A stretch of 15,960 bases of DNA from Pseudomonadota bacterium (GTDB lineage Bacteria > Desulfobacterota > Desulfobulbia > Desulfobulbales > JAGXFP01), in contig DAOVJK010000031.1 in assembly GCA_030673265.1 (NCBI GenBank), forward strand, positions 1 to 15,960, written 5' to 3'. Both the position numbers and the translations under genes were made by a program. This document shows, in pieces, positions 6,246 to 14,135 of the stretch; position 1 is the stretch's first letter, and the number at the start of each line of letters is the position of its first letter. The notes under the pieces are model-generated. The model was not told where the DNA came from. It made no database searches and worked only from the letters and a program-made list of their open reading frames with translations.

Positions 6246-7253
6246 TCAAACGGTAAAGGAGACAAATTGGTCAAGAAGGGGCAGCTTCCTGATATTATAC
6301 TGCCGATCCAGATAATTCTCCGAGGCACGGTTGCATTCGATCAATCCAAAAAAAGAGGCAAAATGATGCAACGCCCGGTGCGTATAACAATTCTGGACGT
6401 TTTCTTCGGCTGAGATGTAGTCAGTCCCAGCCACCTCTTCATGCAACTGGGGAAACGCCTTGATAAAGAAGTCTCCATAAAAGGTATGGAGCCGTGTTTT
6501 TGCGCCATATTTTTGGAGGATGTACAGGGTGAAAAGAAATGATTGCTGAATAAAGTATATCTCTTCGAAACCGTCTCGATAGGCCCAGTTGAATTGGGAG
6601 ACATAGACCTGAAACAATTCCGGATAAAGAGCGGCTATACCATGATCAACAATCTTTTTGCGGTACTTTTGGGTAACGATAAATTTGCCCTTATACTTCC
6701 GGACGATCCCCGCCAGTTCGGCGACAATCCGCAGGCAATGCAATTCGTCAAATTCCAGCTCCGTTCTGATACTGAATATTTTCGTTCTATTTTCATATTT
6801 CACTTCACCCCAGAAGGCCCGCGCTGATTCCCGGCAGAAATTTCGCGGCAGATTGCCGGTGGCGGTTGTTTTCAGACCCTTTTCACCAATGCCGTCAACA
6901 AGCAGCGAAAGCATCCTGAGAATCGGCACATCCGGAGGCGGATTGATAATGTCGGCAAAGCTCACCAATTCCGGAGAGTCGAATGGGAAATGCAGAAAAC
7001 GATACATCTGTGCCGATGAAAGGCCATGAAATTCGGCAAGGGGCGCTGAATTTTCCCGGTTCATGAAATCAGATACTATTTTCTGGGCCTCGTCACGGGA
7101 CGATACTCCACCACTCTCCAGCTTCTTCCTGACCTCGTCCATGATATCCTGCATCTCATCCGGGGCGGGTTCACTAACCGTTCGGCCCAGGCAGCACTTT
7201 TTGTACTTTTTGCCGCTACCGCAGGGGCAGGGGTCGTTTCTATTTATTTTCAT
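6246..7253 (-). CDS. SEC-C motif protein
   Basis: 335 aa. The N-terminus MKINRNDPCPCGSGKKYKKC followed by C21 is a textbook SEC-C zinc motif (C9, C11, C20, C21), as found at the end of SecA and in many accessory proteins, where it binds zinc and often mediates protein contacts. Residues 70-335 form an alpha-helical domain with PPPDVPILRML, LKTTATGNLPRNF, the aromatic-rich segment FNWAYRDGFEEIYFIQQSFL and a C-terminal ASFFGLIECNR. The TATGNLPR stretch recalls proteins related to plasmid pRiA4b ORF-3, but function is unknown. The frame is open to 7316; ATG 7253 is preferred because SEC-C proteins start just before the Cys cluster and this start does not overlap the upstream gene. It is second in a probable operon after the DUF2293 gene (41-nt gap). 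Confidence 0.8.
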   Translation of the reverse strand: MKINRNDPCPCGSGKKYKKCCLGRTVSEPAPDEMQDIMDEVRKKLESGGVSSRDEAQKIVSDFMNRENSAPLAEFHGLSSAQMYRFLHFPFDSPELVSFADIINPPPDVPILRMLSLLVDGIGEKGLKTTATGNLPRNFCRESARAFWGEVKYENRTKIFSIRTELEFDELHCLRIVAELAGIVRKYKGKFIVTQKYRKKIVDHGIAALYPELFQVYVSQFNWAYRDGFEEIYFIQQSFLFTLYILQKYGAKTRLHTFYGDFFIKAFPQLHEEVAGTDYISAEENVQNCYTHRALHHFASFFGLIECNRASENYLDRQYNIRKLPLLDQFVSFTV

Positions 7254-7294
7254 GCTCTTTTTTTCCATCCTCTTTGGGGAGCCAATACTGATGC

Positions 7295-7987
7295 TTATGA
7301 TCCAGCTGCCTGCCAACTTTGCAAGACACTGGCAATCCGGGGGCGCACCTGTTCACGCGCTGCCATCCTGTCGTCCCCCCGTAGGAGAAGTTCATCGTAG
7401 CCTGTTTCCTGATGACGGATATGGGCGGTAACCGCCAGCCGCACCGCATTTTCGTCCAGCTCTTTTGCCGCAGAGCTGCGACCGACCCGGCCACTGTATT
7501 TGCGGCAGGCATGTTCGGCAATGACTTTCTCCTGCCCGACCGGACAGTTTGGAAACAATTCCCTGACCCGGTCAGCAAAGGCGACAAAGTACTCTTCGTC
7601 AAGTTCGGCCCTTCGCCCCGCAGCCTGCGCCCGGCGCAACTCCCGCTGTCCCGCATCGGTCTTGCATTCCATTTCCGCCTGCTCTATGGCTTCGTTTTCG
7701 ACCAGCAGCCCTTGGCGCTCGTAGCGTTTCCGGGCACGACTCCATTTCACGACAACGGCGGCAAGCCTTGAGTGCTTGCGGGAGCGCCGGGTGAGCGCCA
7801 TGTCACCTGACGGCAGAAAAACAAGATGATCCAGGTCGGCACAGCTCAAGCACGCAGCCTTTCGATCACTGCCCTGCAAAGTTATCCAGGCGCCTTTGCC
7901 AAGCTCTGCCCCACACTCATCACACTTCGAATCACGGGCAGAGATAAAGACAGTCAATTCTCCCGGTTTGTCCTTTTTCTGAATCAT
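7295..7987 (-). CDS. DUF2293 family protein with N-terminal zinc ribbon
   Basis: 230 aa. Residues 22-49 carry a CxxC...CxxC zinc ribbon (C22, C25, C46, C49). Residues about 60-115 are strongly basic and helical (RRSRKHSRLAAVVVKWSRAR). The C-terminal part, about 135-225, with AVTAHIRHQETGYDELLLRG and REQVRPRIASVLQSW, matches the DUF2293 pattern as I know it. The function is unknown; the charged helices and zinc ribbon suggest nucleic-acid contact (inference). ATG 7987 follows AAGGGGAAGGG closely; a GTG codon directly before it is an alternative. First gene of a likely operon with the SEC-C gene. The 256-bp gap between this gene and the M48 gene (7988-8243) shows only an imperfect GATAAATC/GATTTATT hairpin (8210-8233). 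Confidence 0.8.
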   Translation of the reverse strand: MIQKKDKPGELTVFISARDSKCDECGAELGKGAWITLQGSDRKAACLSCADLDHLVFLPSGDMALTRRSRKHSRLAAVVVKWSRARKRYERQGLLVENEAIEQAEMECKTDAGQRELRRAQAAGRRAELDEEYFVAFADRVRELFPNCPVGQEKVIAEHACRKYSGRVGRSSAAKELDENAVRLAVTAHIRHQETGYDELLLRGDDRMAAREQVRPRIASVLQSWQAAGS

Positions 7988-8243
7988 CACCCTTCCCCTT
8001 TAACAAAAGCCAAAAGCGAACTTGCCCCCCTCGCTTCTGGGCGTAGTGAACCACGATGCCTTAAACGAAGAAAGAAAAATTACCAGCTGATGAACCTCGC
8101 CGAGGCAAGAAATGAGAGTGCTTCCGCACCGGAGCAAATATCAGGCCGTCAATGCTTAAACTAGTGCCATTCTAAGGTGTTCCCGGAATTTTTAACTAAC
8201 CACTGGGGATAAATCCGTGCCGATTTATTCCGGAATTCCTCTG

Positions 8244-9467
8244 TTATTGTCCCGGCCTGAATACGAGATCATCTTCATGGTTTTCTGCGGAGGGGCCTTC
8301 ACTCCATATAACATAGCTGCCGTCATATATTTCGTATCCGTAATTGTAGCCATCGAAAGGATCTACAGGAAGCTTCGTTTCCGGGTGTAGAAGCTTCCAG
8401 GCAGCTAGCAAGGCATCAGAGTTCATGGGAAATTCACCTGTCTTCACTCGATACTCCTCTATAACAGTACTCAGTACCACCATGTCTTTCCTGGCTTGTT
8501 GCGACGACATAACGATCTCTTTCGGCGTTAGCTGGCGTCGTTCGTCTTGGTCTATTTGCGCCACGACCTCTGGTGTTGCTTTAGCTTGCTTGACATTTGC
8601 CATTATTTTCTGGCCAAACCCGACAGCAGCCACAGCAGGTACCACAGCAAAGCAAAGGATGAGAGCGATGGCACCTATGGTGCCACGCGATCTGGTCTCT
8701 CGATTTGTTATGAGCGTAGGCTCGACTGCGACGATCCGATCCACAAGGGGAGGATGGGAAGATAGCCAGCGGCCCAGCGTCATCCAGGTGGTATTAAGAT
8801 CATTCCCCTGATTAGCAAACGAACGTAGATTGACCTTCGGTCCTTGTTCTCCACCAGCGGCGAGAATTCCTAAGCCGATCAGAGCCAGTTTTTTATCATT
8901 GCATGCCGCAAAGCCGTAACGATCTGAAGTGTATTCGCGAGCCTGCGAGTATGCGCTACCGATAAACGGGACAATCAACCCCGGCAAGAGAAACCACAAT
9001 CCTCGCAGGTGTCCTGCCTTCAGGTGGCCAAGTTCGTGGGCGATAATCATGTCACGCGCCTCAGTATTTTCACCACAAGCCTCGAGAAGATCAGAGAAGA
9101 GGACAATAAAGTTGGCTGAGAACAGTTTCGTCGCCAGCGCATTGAGGGCGCCACCGGCCTGCATGACATAAACTGCAGGCGTCTTATCCAAACCAATTCG
9201 TTGCGAAAGATATTCTACCCGGTCGTAAAGATCCGGCATCTGTTCGGGGCCGAGCCGGATGGCGCTCCCCCGAAGATGGGTGATAAAGACAACATGCGAA
9301 ACGAAAAAGAACAAACCCAGCATTCCTGCATAGATGATCCCGATAATCGAAATGGTGAACAAAACCCATAAGACGATCGAAGAGATCAAAACCAGAAAGA
9401 ATAAAGGTCTTTCTGTGGGCCAACGTTCAACATCTACCATCTCTACAAGCTCGTCTTGTAAATCCAT
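8244..9467 (-). CDS. M48 family membrane zinc metalloprotease with GspG-like C-terminal domain
   Basis: 407 aa. Two membrane helices lie near residues 20-65. The peptidase motif IIAHELGHLKAGH has the zinc ligands H144 and H148 and catalytic E145. The third ligand is probably E178 in SQAREYTSDRYG, which is typical of M48 (HtpX/Oma1-like). A third helix (263-284) separates the protease from residues 320-403. That C-terminal part reads like the C-terminal domain of the type II secretion pseudopilin GspG: a helix VVLSTVIEEYRVKTGEFP, then KLPVDPFDGYNYGYEIYDGS, then VIWSEGPSAENHEDDLVF. It lacks the pilin N-terminal helix and prepilin site. M48 enzymes degrade or process membrane proteins; the added domain may bind substrate (inference). 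The start is supported by AGGAG 9 nt before ATG. Monocistronic. Confidence 0.88.
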   Translation of the reverse strand: MDLQDELVEMVDVERWPTERPLFFLVLISSIVLWVLFTISIIGIIYAGMLGLFFFVSHVVFITHLRGSAIRLGPEQMPDLYDRVEYLSQRIGLDKTPAVYVMQAGGALNALATKLFSANFIVLFSDLLEACGENTEARDMIIAHELGHLKAGHLRGLWFLLPGLIVPFIGSAYSQAREYTSDRYGFAACNDKKLALIGLGILAAGGEQGPKVNLRSFANQGNDLNTTWMTLGRWLSSHPPLVDRIVAVEPTLITNRETRSRGTIGAIALILCFAVVPAVAAVGFGQKIMANVKQAKATPEVVAQIDQDERRQLTPKEIVMSSQQARKDMVVLSTVIEEYRVKTGEFPMNSDALLAAWKLLHPETKLPVDPFDGYNYGYEIYDGSYVIWSEGPSAENHEDDLVFRPGQ

Positions 9468-9630
9468 CAGGTTAATCTCCTGTAAATTGTTATTGCTCTG
9501 TCATGGCATGTTTGGCACCGAGGACGGCACGTGATCAGAACTACCACCAGTGAGGTTATCAAAAACTCGCTGCTAAACACTCCCCTCTCCTCTTAAAGTT
9601 ACTTTTTCACCATCGAAAAGAGTCCTCTAA

Positions 9631-9700
9631 GGCTGAAAACAGCCCGTTTTTGGGACTAATCAAACGGATTTTCAATAACTTGACTTGGTCCGACCCCAGC
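9631..9700 (+). repeat. R1-related repeat, copy 6 (partial; abuts a broken gene)
   Basis: The conserved part is the right end, TTGACTTGGTCCGACCCCAG (9680-9699), which fuses the TTGACTTGG motif seen after copies 1 and 2 with the R1 core. The left part (GGCTGAAAACAGCCCGTTTT) is only loosely like other copies. It supplies the last codons and TGA of the nucleotidyltransferase fragment on the minus strand. The rest of 9468-9630 shows nothing I can name. Confidence 0.55.
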
Positions 9701-10103
9701 TTGGGCTCAGCTTGGGATTTCCGGATGGCAGTTCCTGAGTGGTTGAATTATCCAACGCCTCTTGATACCAGGGGCTGCCAAATCCAAATATATTATGATC
9801 CGTCGGCATCACATCCAATATGACACTCTCCGATCTCCAGCGACAGACAGGCGCATCTTCGCCGCTATCTTCCTGAAATCCCTTCGACCTTAATATCTCC
9901 GCCATCTTATAATATTCGGCTCTGGTTGCCACCTCGGTGATGACATCAACATCAATAGTTGCGCGTATCGGTGGCGCAGCCGAGTCGGTAAGCAGCAGAC
10001 CAGTGGCACATCCTCCAAGCAACACCAGCCGCTCAACCAGATCATCAAGCTGATGGACCGCCAACTCAAGAATCTCAATATTGGGATTTGATATTCGAGG
10101 CAT
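9672..10103 (-). pseudogene. 3'-truncated AbiEii/MNT-like nucleotidyltransferase
   Basis: 143 aa remain from ATG 10103. Residues 28-56 hold the polymerase-beta-type nucleotidyltransferase signature: LLGGCATG, then IRATIDVDVI with D51 and D53 as likely metal ligands, and a third acid at D97 in VILDVMP. This order matches the AbiEii/AbiGii toxin-like nucleotidyltransferases of type IV-style toxin-antitoxin pairs. Homologues continue after the LPSG motif with a C-terminal helical half; here the frame changes after about LPSG and ends with WGRTKSSY encoded by R1 copy 6. The enzyme is probably inactive. It overlaps the HTH gene by 29 nt, indicating translational coupling. A TTG at 10124 is an alternative start. 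Confidence 0.75.
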
Positions 10104-10659
10104 AACCTTCCAGTCTGACTTCAAGTTCTTTTATCGCAAGCTTTCGCTCTCTGGCCCGACCTGACCTAATGGCATCCACCAAGGCCAACAACTCGTAAAA
10201 TTCATTATCTTTCTTCGCGGCCTTTGGTGCCTTTTTATATAGCGGTTCAAGGGCCAGACCTCTGACCTCTCCTTCGGGATCAGGCCAAACCAAAGGAGGT
10301 TCCCCAGAAGGCCACCTTTGCGCGATTAAGTTGTCCAACGGTGGAGCAGCATAAGCGGTCAGCATTCCCCTCGTCATCTCACCCGGTTTTGCCCAGAAAA
10401 CATACTTGAGCCCATGGGCCAGAAACTCTTCAAGGTTTCGATACTGCGGCACAATCCTGTCACCTTGCTTAAAACTAGCGTGGTAGAACTCGCCTACGCC
10501 CATTTTAACGGCAAGCCCAGCTCCCAGAGCACGCTTTACCGAGGCATGAAGCTGTGAGGGGCTTATCCCCAATTCTACAGCCAATTCAGCGTAAGACCAT
10601 GATCGTTCACCAATTACAGCCAACTTCAAAAGCACATAGATATCTTGTGGTTTTAACAT
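10075..10659 (-). CDS. Winged-HTH partner (antitoxin-like regulator) of the nucleotidyltransferase
   Basis: 194 aa. Residues 21-50 (WSYAELAVELGISPSQLHAS and on to RALGAGL) form a clear helix-turn-helix. The rest contains FLAHGLKYVFWAKPGEMTRG, TAYAAPPLDN and PPLVWPDPEGEVRGLALEPL, then YELLALVDAIRSGRARERKL. From memory this is the conserved DNA-binding protein routinely encoded just before an AbiEii-like nucleotidyltransferase. It looks complete and intact although its partner is truncated. Start ATG 10659 has AAGGAATAGGTG just upstream. An inverted repeat at 10671-10700 would suit autoregulation. The role as antitoxin is inferred from context. Confidence 0.8.
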   Translation of the reverse strand: MLKPQDIYVLLKLAVIGERSWSYAELAVELGISPSQLHASVKRALGAGLAVKMGVGEFYHASFKQGDRIVPQYRNLEEFLAHGLKYVFWAKPGEMTRGMLTAYAAPPLDNLIAQRWPSGEPPLVWPDPEGEVRGLALEPLYKKAPKAAKKDNEFYELLALVDAIRSGRARERKLAIKELEVRLEGYASNIKSQY

Positions 10660-10670
10660 AACACCTATTC

Positions 10671-10700
10671 CTTATTCTAGATTCCAGAATAGAGAATAAG
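10671..10700 (-). promoter_or_regulatory. Probable operator of the HTH/nucleotidyltransferase pair
   Basis: CTTATTCT (10671-10678) and AGAATAAG (10693-10700) are perfect inverted arms. Inside them ATTCT...AGAAT (10674-10690) forms a second inverted pair, so there are three or four overlapping half-sites, 12-41 nt before the HTH start. This is where an autorepressor would bind. Confidence 0.5.
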
Positions 10701-11045
10701 ATTAATTAAAGAAAAAATCAAACTCTTATTTAAAAATCAGCTCATCCGACATCTTGAGAAACAGCAGATACGTCAACTGCTGATAATCTCGGCGGCGGTC
10801 CGGCCGGTTATGGCGAGCGTTTCGCAATCGGGCATCCCGACTGGTGAAATATGCGGGCTAGATTTAAGATGTTTTCTGACTGACTATCTTCAATTCTTGA
10901 TCGTTGAAATTTCCAGTAGAAACCCTAATTTTGAAGGAGGCTATAAATGGGGATGCCGACTCCCTGAATCTGCTGCAGATTCGGCCGGATCACCGCGTGA
11001 AATATACGGGCTAACCCTGTCTTACGGGAAGATTAGAGGAGCGGG
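10701..11045. other. Non-coding spacer with palindromes and a repeated 17-mer
   Basis: No convincing gene. It holds: GTGAAATATGCGGGCTA (10844-10860) and its near copy GTGAAATATACGGGCTA (11000-11016); a CGGCCGG element before each (about 10800 and 10983); GCATCCCGACT near 10831 and the related GGATGCCGACT near 10951; and a perfect 17-bp palindrome GAATCTGCTGCAGATTC (10966-10982). A near-perfect ribosome site, GAAGGAGG (10933-10940), precedes ATG 10947 by 6 nt, but that frame ends after six codons (MGMPTP). The block looks like two diverged copies of one unit. Confidence 0.5.
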
Positions 11046-11133
11046 ACTCTGTTTAGTACTCGCTCGGAGTCTTCGCTTACCTGACGGGTACTCAGTTTGA
11101 TCCTCGCTCGGAGTTTTCGCTTACCTGACGGGG
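11046..11133. repeat. 44-bp tandem repeat, two units
   Basis: Units 11046-11089 and 11090-11133 agree at 38 of 44 positions by eye. The shared core is CTCGCTCGGAGTYTTCGCTT then ACCTGACGGG. It lies 54 nt beyond the stop of the symporter-kinase gene, so it would be in the 3' end of that transcript. Confidence 0.8.
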
Positions 11134-11186
11134 ACAAGTGCCTTATCAGATTCTTTTCAAAAACCGCGAAAACAACCTGTAAGGTA

Positions 11187-13898
11187 CTAAACCCCGAAGG
11201 GTATGAAAAAGATGAAACGGGCTCCAACCGACGTTGAGGGGTCTACCCAGATGTGGCCGTTATGGTACTCGATGATGTGGCGGCTGATCGACAACCCCAG
11301 ACCTGTACCCTGCGGGTTGCCGTCACCGGCCGTACTGGTCCGATGGAATTTCTCAAAGATAATCTCCTCATCACCCGGCGGGATCCCGCAACCGTTATCA
11401 CCGATCTCGCAGCGGACACCGTCAGGTTGGTGCTGCAAGACAACCTCAACTCGACCGCCATCCGCCGGGCAGAACTTAACCGCATTGGAAAGAAGATTTA
11501 TAAAGACCCGCATCAATCGATCGTGGTCGGCAAAAAGGAGGACCGGTTGATCCGGCAGCTCGGCGCTGAGAGAGATCCCCTTATCGGAAAAAAGCTGGCT
11601 GGTGGAGTCCAGGGCCTCGCGGGTCAGTTCCACCATATCAAGATCCCGCATCTGCCAATCGGCCTGACCGGCCTCGATTTTTGCCAGATTCAAGATCTGG
11701 TTTATCAACCTCGTTAATCGCTCGGTTTCCTTGACGACGATGTTCAGGAACTTCTGCCGCTCAGATTGGTTTAAATCAGGATTATCCTGCAGGATCTCGG
11801 AAAAGGAGCGGATAGAGGTCAGGGGGGTGCGGAGCTCATGGCTGACCGTTGAGACAAACTCATCCTTCAAACGGTCAAGCTCCTGTAACCGCAGGTTGGC
11901 ATTTTGCAGTTTATTGGTCGCCTCCTCCAGTTCCCGAGACTTCAGCTCCAGGCGGCGACTGTACTCAATCACCTGCGAGGTTTCATCGAGAATGCCTAGC
12001 AACCCCTCCTGGCTGATCTCTTCACCCTTAACCACCGACGACACCATAACCCGAGCCGAAGCGGCCCCAATGACACCGGCCAGAAGCTTCTCGGCAAACT
12101 CAACCAGATCGGTGTCGGCCTGCATCCCGGCCGCCAATTCGATATCCCTACTGCGACCGTAATCCTGCAAGGCTCTCTCGGCCTGCCCCTCCCCGATGAA
12201 ACGAGCCAGAAGTTTCTTTAATTCGGTGATCATGGCCTTGCCGTGCCATATGAGGGGCCCGCCGCTATGGCGATAGACGTCAACAAATAAAGATGCCTGA
12301 ATACGTTCCATAGTGGTCTGGCGGTTCATGAGCGAGATGGTCACCAGGAGACCGAGATTAGCCAGCATACTCCAGAATACCGAATGGGTGATCGGATCGA
12401 ACATATCAAGACCAAGGAGCTGATAAGGCCGAAGCAAGCTAATGCTGAAGGGTCCATGCGCCAGGAAGGAGGCGACCGCTGCATTGGAACCGGCAAAAGT
12501 GGGGATGAACAGAGTATAGGCCCAGATCGTGAACCCGGCCGTCAGTCCGTAAATGGCCCCCCGGCGGCTGGCACCCTTCCAGAAGATGCCAAAGAGCAGC
12601 GATGGCGCAAGTTGCGCCACGGCAGCAAAGGAAATCAGGCCGAGGGAAACCAAGCCCACCGACTCGCCAATGATCCTGAAATAGATATAGCCGAGCAGCA
12701 GCAGAACAATAATGCAACCTCGCCGAATCGCCAAAACCATGCCACTCAGATCCCTTTGCCTGAGCAGCGGGATCTGCAACAGGGCCGCCATAACCAGCTG
12801 GTTACAGATCATGGTCGATAAGGCGATGGTCGCGACAATCACCATACTGGTAGCGGCCGACAGGCCACCGATATAAACCAGGATACTCAGGAATTCCTGA
12901 TGGGCGGCCATAGGCAACATGAGGACAAAGATATCCGGATCCACTCCGACAGTGCCAAAGCGCAGGATCCCGGCCATGGCGATGGGCAACACAAACAGAT
13001 TGATGGCAAAGAGATACAACGGGAAGAGCCAGGCCGCCTTAGCGACATGCTCCTCGTTGACATTTTCCACCACCAACACCTGAAACTGTCTGGGTAGAAA
13101 CATGATCGCAGACATCGACAGAAAGGTGAGGGTAAACCAGTTTGTATGGCCCCCGGGCAGAGCGGCAAAGGTCATCAGATTTTGTAGTTCAGGGACATCA
13201 GCCATCCGCCCGAACAGATCAAAAGGGCCATCGAACAGGAAGAAGGTTATATAGATCCCCGCAACACTGAAAGCCACCAGCTTGACCACCGACTCGAAGG
13301 CAATAGCAGCCACCATCCCCTCATGCCGTTCTGTGGCATCGATATGACGGGTCCCGAAAAGAATAGAAAAGGCCGCCAGAATTACAGCCACCGCAAAGGC
13401 GGTATCGTTCCAGATGGTTGGCGAATGATCATGCAGCCGCTCAAGATCCGGATAAGAATGCATAAATGTAAAGGTCCGGGAGATGGCCTTTAGCTGCAGG
13501 GATATGTAGGGGACGGTGCCGACCATGGCAATAACCGTCACCAGACCACCGGCCAGGGCGCTCTTACCGTATCTGGAGGCGATGAAATCGGCGATGGAGG
13601 TGATTCTCTGAGCCTTGGCAATACGGATTATCTTGCGCAATACCAACCACCAGAGTGCCGCCATCAGAGTAGGGCCCAGATAGATGGGCAGGAAACCGAT
13701 GCCGGTTGCTGCGGCCCGTCCTACACTTCCGTAATAAGTCCAGGCCGTACAATAGACCGCAATCGAGAGGGTATAGGTATAGGGGTTACTGATAACGGAG
13801 CGTCCGGCGTCTGCCCGATTATCGCCATAGGAAGCAATGCCGAACAAGAGCGCCAGGTAGACCAGCGAGATCAGGAGGATTAGCCATTCCGGCAACAT
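11187..13898 (-). CDS. Sodium:solute symporter-histidine kinase fusion (CbrA/CrbS-like sensor)
   Basis: 903 aa. Residues 1 to about 525 are a multi-helix sodium:solute symporter (SLC5/PutP-like) domain, starting MLPEWLILLISLVYLALLFG and containing YTLSIAVYCTAWTYYGSVG. About 556-622 resembles the STAC domain that links such symporters to kinases (LLAGVIGAASARV). A coiled coil lies at about 636-680. The kinase core follows: SHELRTPL with phospho-acceptor H687, N-box NLLSNAVKF, G1 DNGCGIP and G2 GTGLGLSIS. No PAS domain is seen between STAC and the H-box. The family senses nutrients such as histidine or acetate and phosphorylates a regulator; the ligand here is unknown. It is the last gene of a four-gene operon, 9 nt after the small membrane gene, with AGGAGG before ATG. 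Confidence 0.93.
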   Translation of the reverse strand: MLPEWLILLISLVYLALLFGIASYGDNRADAGRSVISNPYTYTLSIAVYCTAWTYYGSVGRAAATGIGFLPIYLGPTLMAALWWLVLRKIIRIAKAQRITSIADFIASRYGKSALAGGLVTVIAMVGTVPYISLQLKAISRTFTFMHSYPDLERLHDHSPTIWNDTAFAVAVILAAFSILFGTRHIDATERHEGMVAAIAFESVVKLVAFSVAGIYITFFLFDGPFDLFGRMADVPELQNLMTFAALPGGHTNWFTLTFLSMSAIMFLPRQFQVLVVENVNEEHVAKAAWLFPLYLFAINLFVLPIAMAGILRFGTVGVDPDIFVLMLPMAAHQEFLSILVYIGGLSAATSMVIVATIALSTMICNQLVMAALLQIPLLRQRDLSGMVLAIRRGCIIVLLLLGYIYFRIIGESVGLVSLGLISFAAVAQLAPSLLFGIFWKGASRRGAIYGLTAGFTIWAYTLFIPTFAGSNAAVASFLAHGPFSISLLRPYQLLGLDMFDPITHSVFWSMLANLGLLVTISLMNRQTTMERIQASLFVDVYRHSGGPLIWHGKAMITELKKLLARFIGEGQAERALQDYGRSRDIELAAGMQADTDLVEFAEKLLAGVIGAASARVMVSSVVKGEEISQEGLLGILDETSQVIEYSRRLELKSRELEEATNKLQNANLRLQELDRLKDEFVSTVSHELRTPLTSIRSFSEILQDNPDLNQSERQKFLNIVVKETERLTRLINQILNLAKIEAGQADWQMRDLDMVELTREALDSTSQLFSDKGISLSAELPDQPVLLFADHDRLMRVFINLLSNAVKFCPADGGRVEVVLQHQPDGVRCEIGDNGCGIPPGDEEIIFEKFHRTSTAGDGNPQGTGLGLSISRHIIEYHNGHIWVDPSTSVGARFIFFIPFGV

Positions 13899-13907
13899 AG
13901 CAACCTC

Positions 13908-14135
13908 CTAAGGTCCGGTTTCCGGCGTTGATGTCGGCGAACCCCGTTTGCGCATAACAAGGGCCAGCACCATTATGAATAGGAACCATAGGGAAAAGAT
14001 GTAAAGATAGAGCAGGGGCACACCGCAAAAAAACAGTTTTTTGCTGACCAGGCCCAACAACGGGTAGTTAAGGGCGATAATCCCCAGAAAGACCAAGGCA
14101 ATCAGCCGTTCGTTTATTCTTTTCTGCTCAGCCAT
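13908..14135 (-). CDS. Small membrane protein associated with the symporter-kinase (DUF3311-like)
   Basis: 75 aa with two membrane helices: about residues 11-31 (LIALVFLGIIALNYPLLGL) and 37-61 (CGVPLLYLYIFSLWFLFIMV), then basic MRKR. Size, the two-helix layout and the PLLYLYxFSLW stretch resemble the short proteins that precede sodium:solute symporters (DUF3311 or YjcH-type). ATG 14135 overlaps the end of the upstream gene by 8 nt, and its stop is 9 nt before the symporter-kinase start, so co-translation is likely. It probably assists folding or activity of the symporter domain (inference). Confidence 0.8.
   Translation of the reverse strand: MAEQKRINERLIALVFLGIIALNYPLLGLVSKKLFFCGVPLLYLYIFSLWFLFIMVLALVMRKRGSPTSTPETGP

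Noticed and set aside
1395..9700. R1 copies as integron attC sites downstream of gene cassettes
   Set aside because: They lie at gene 3' ends in one orientation like attC, but GTTAGCG does not fit GTTRRRY, no complementary RYYYAAC partner lies at the proper distance, the adjoining genes are truncated rather than complete cassettes, and no integrase is present.
11253..11717. 154-aa plus-strand frame over the kinase domain
   Set aside because: Antisense shadow of the histidine kinase core, with no motif of its own.
12384..12821. 145-aa plus-strand frame inside the symporter domain
   Set aside because: Low-complexity polar sequence antisense to a well-supported membrane gene.
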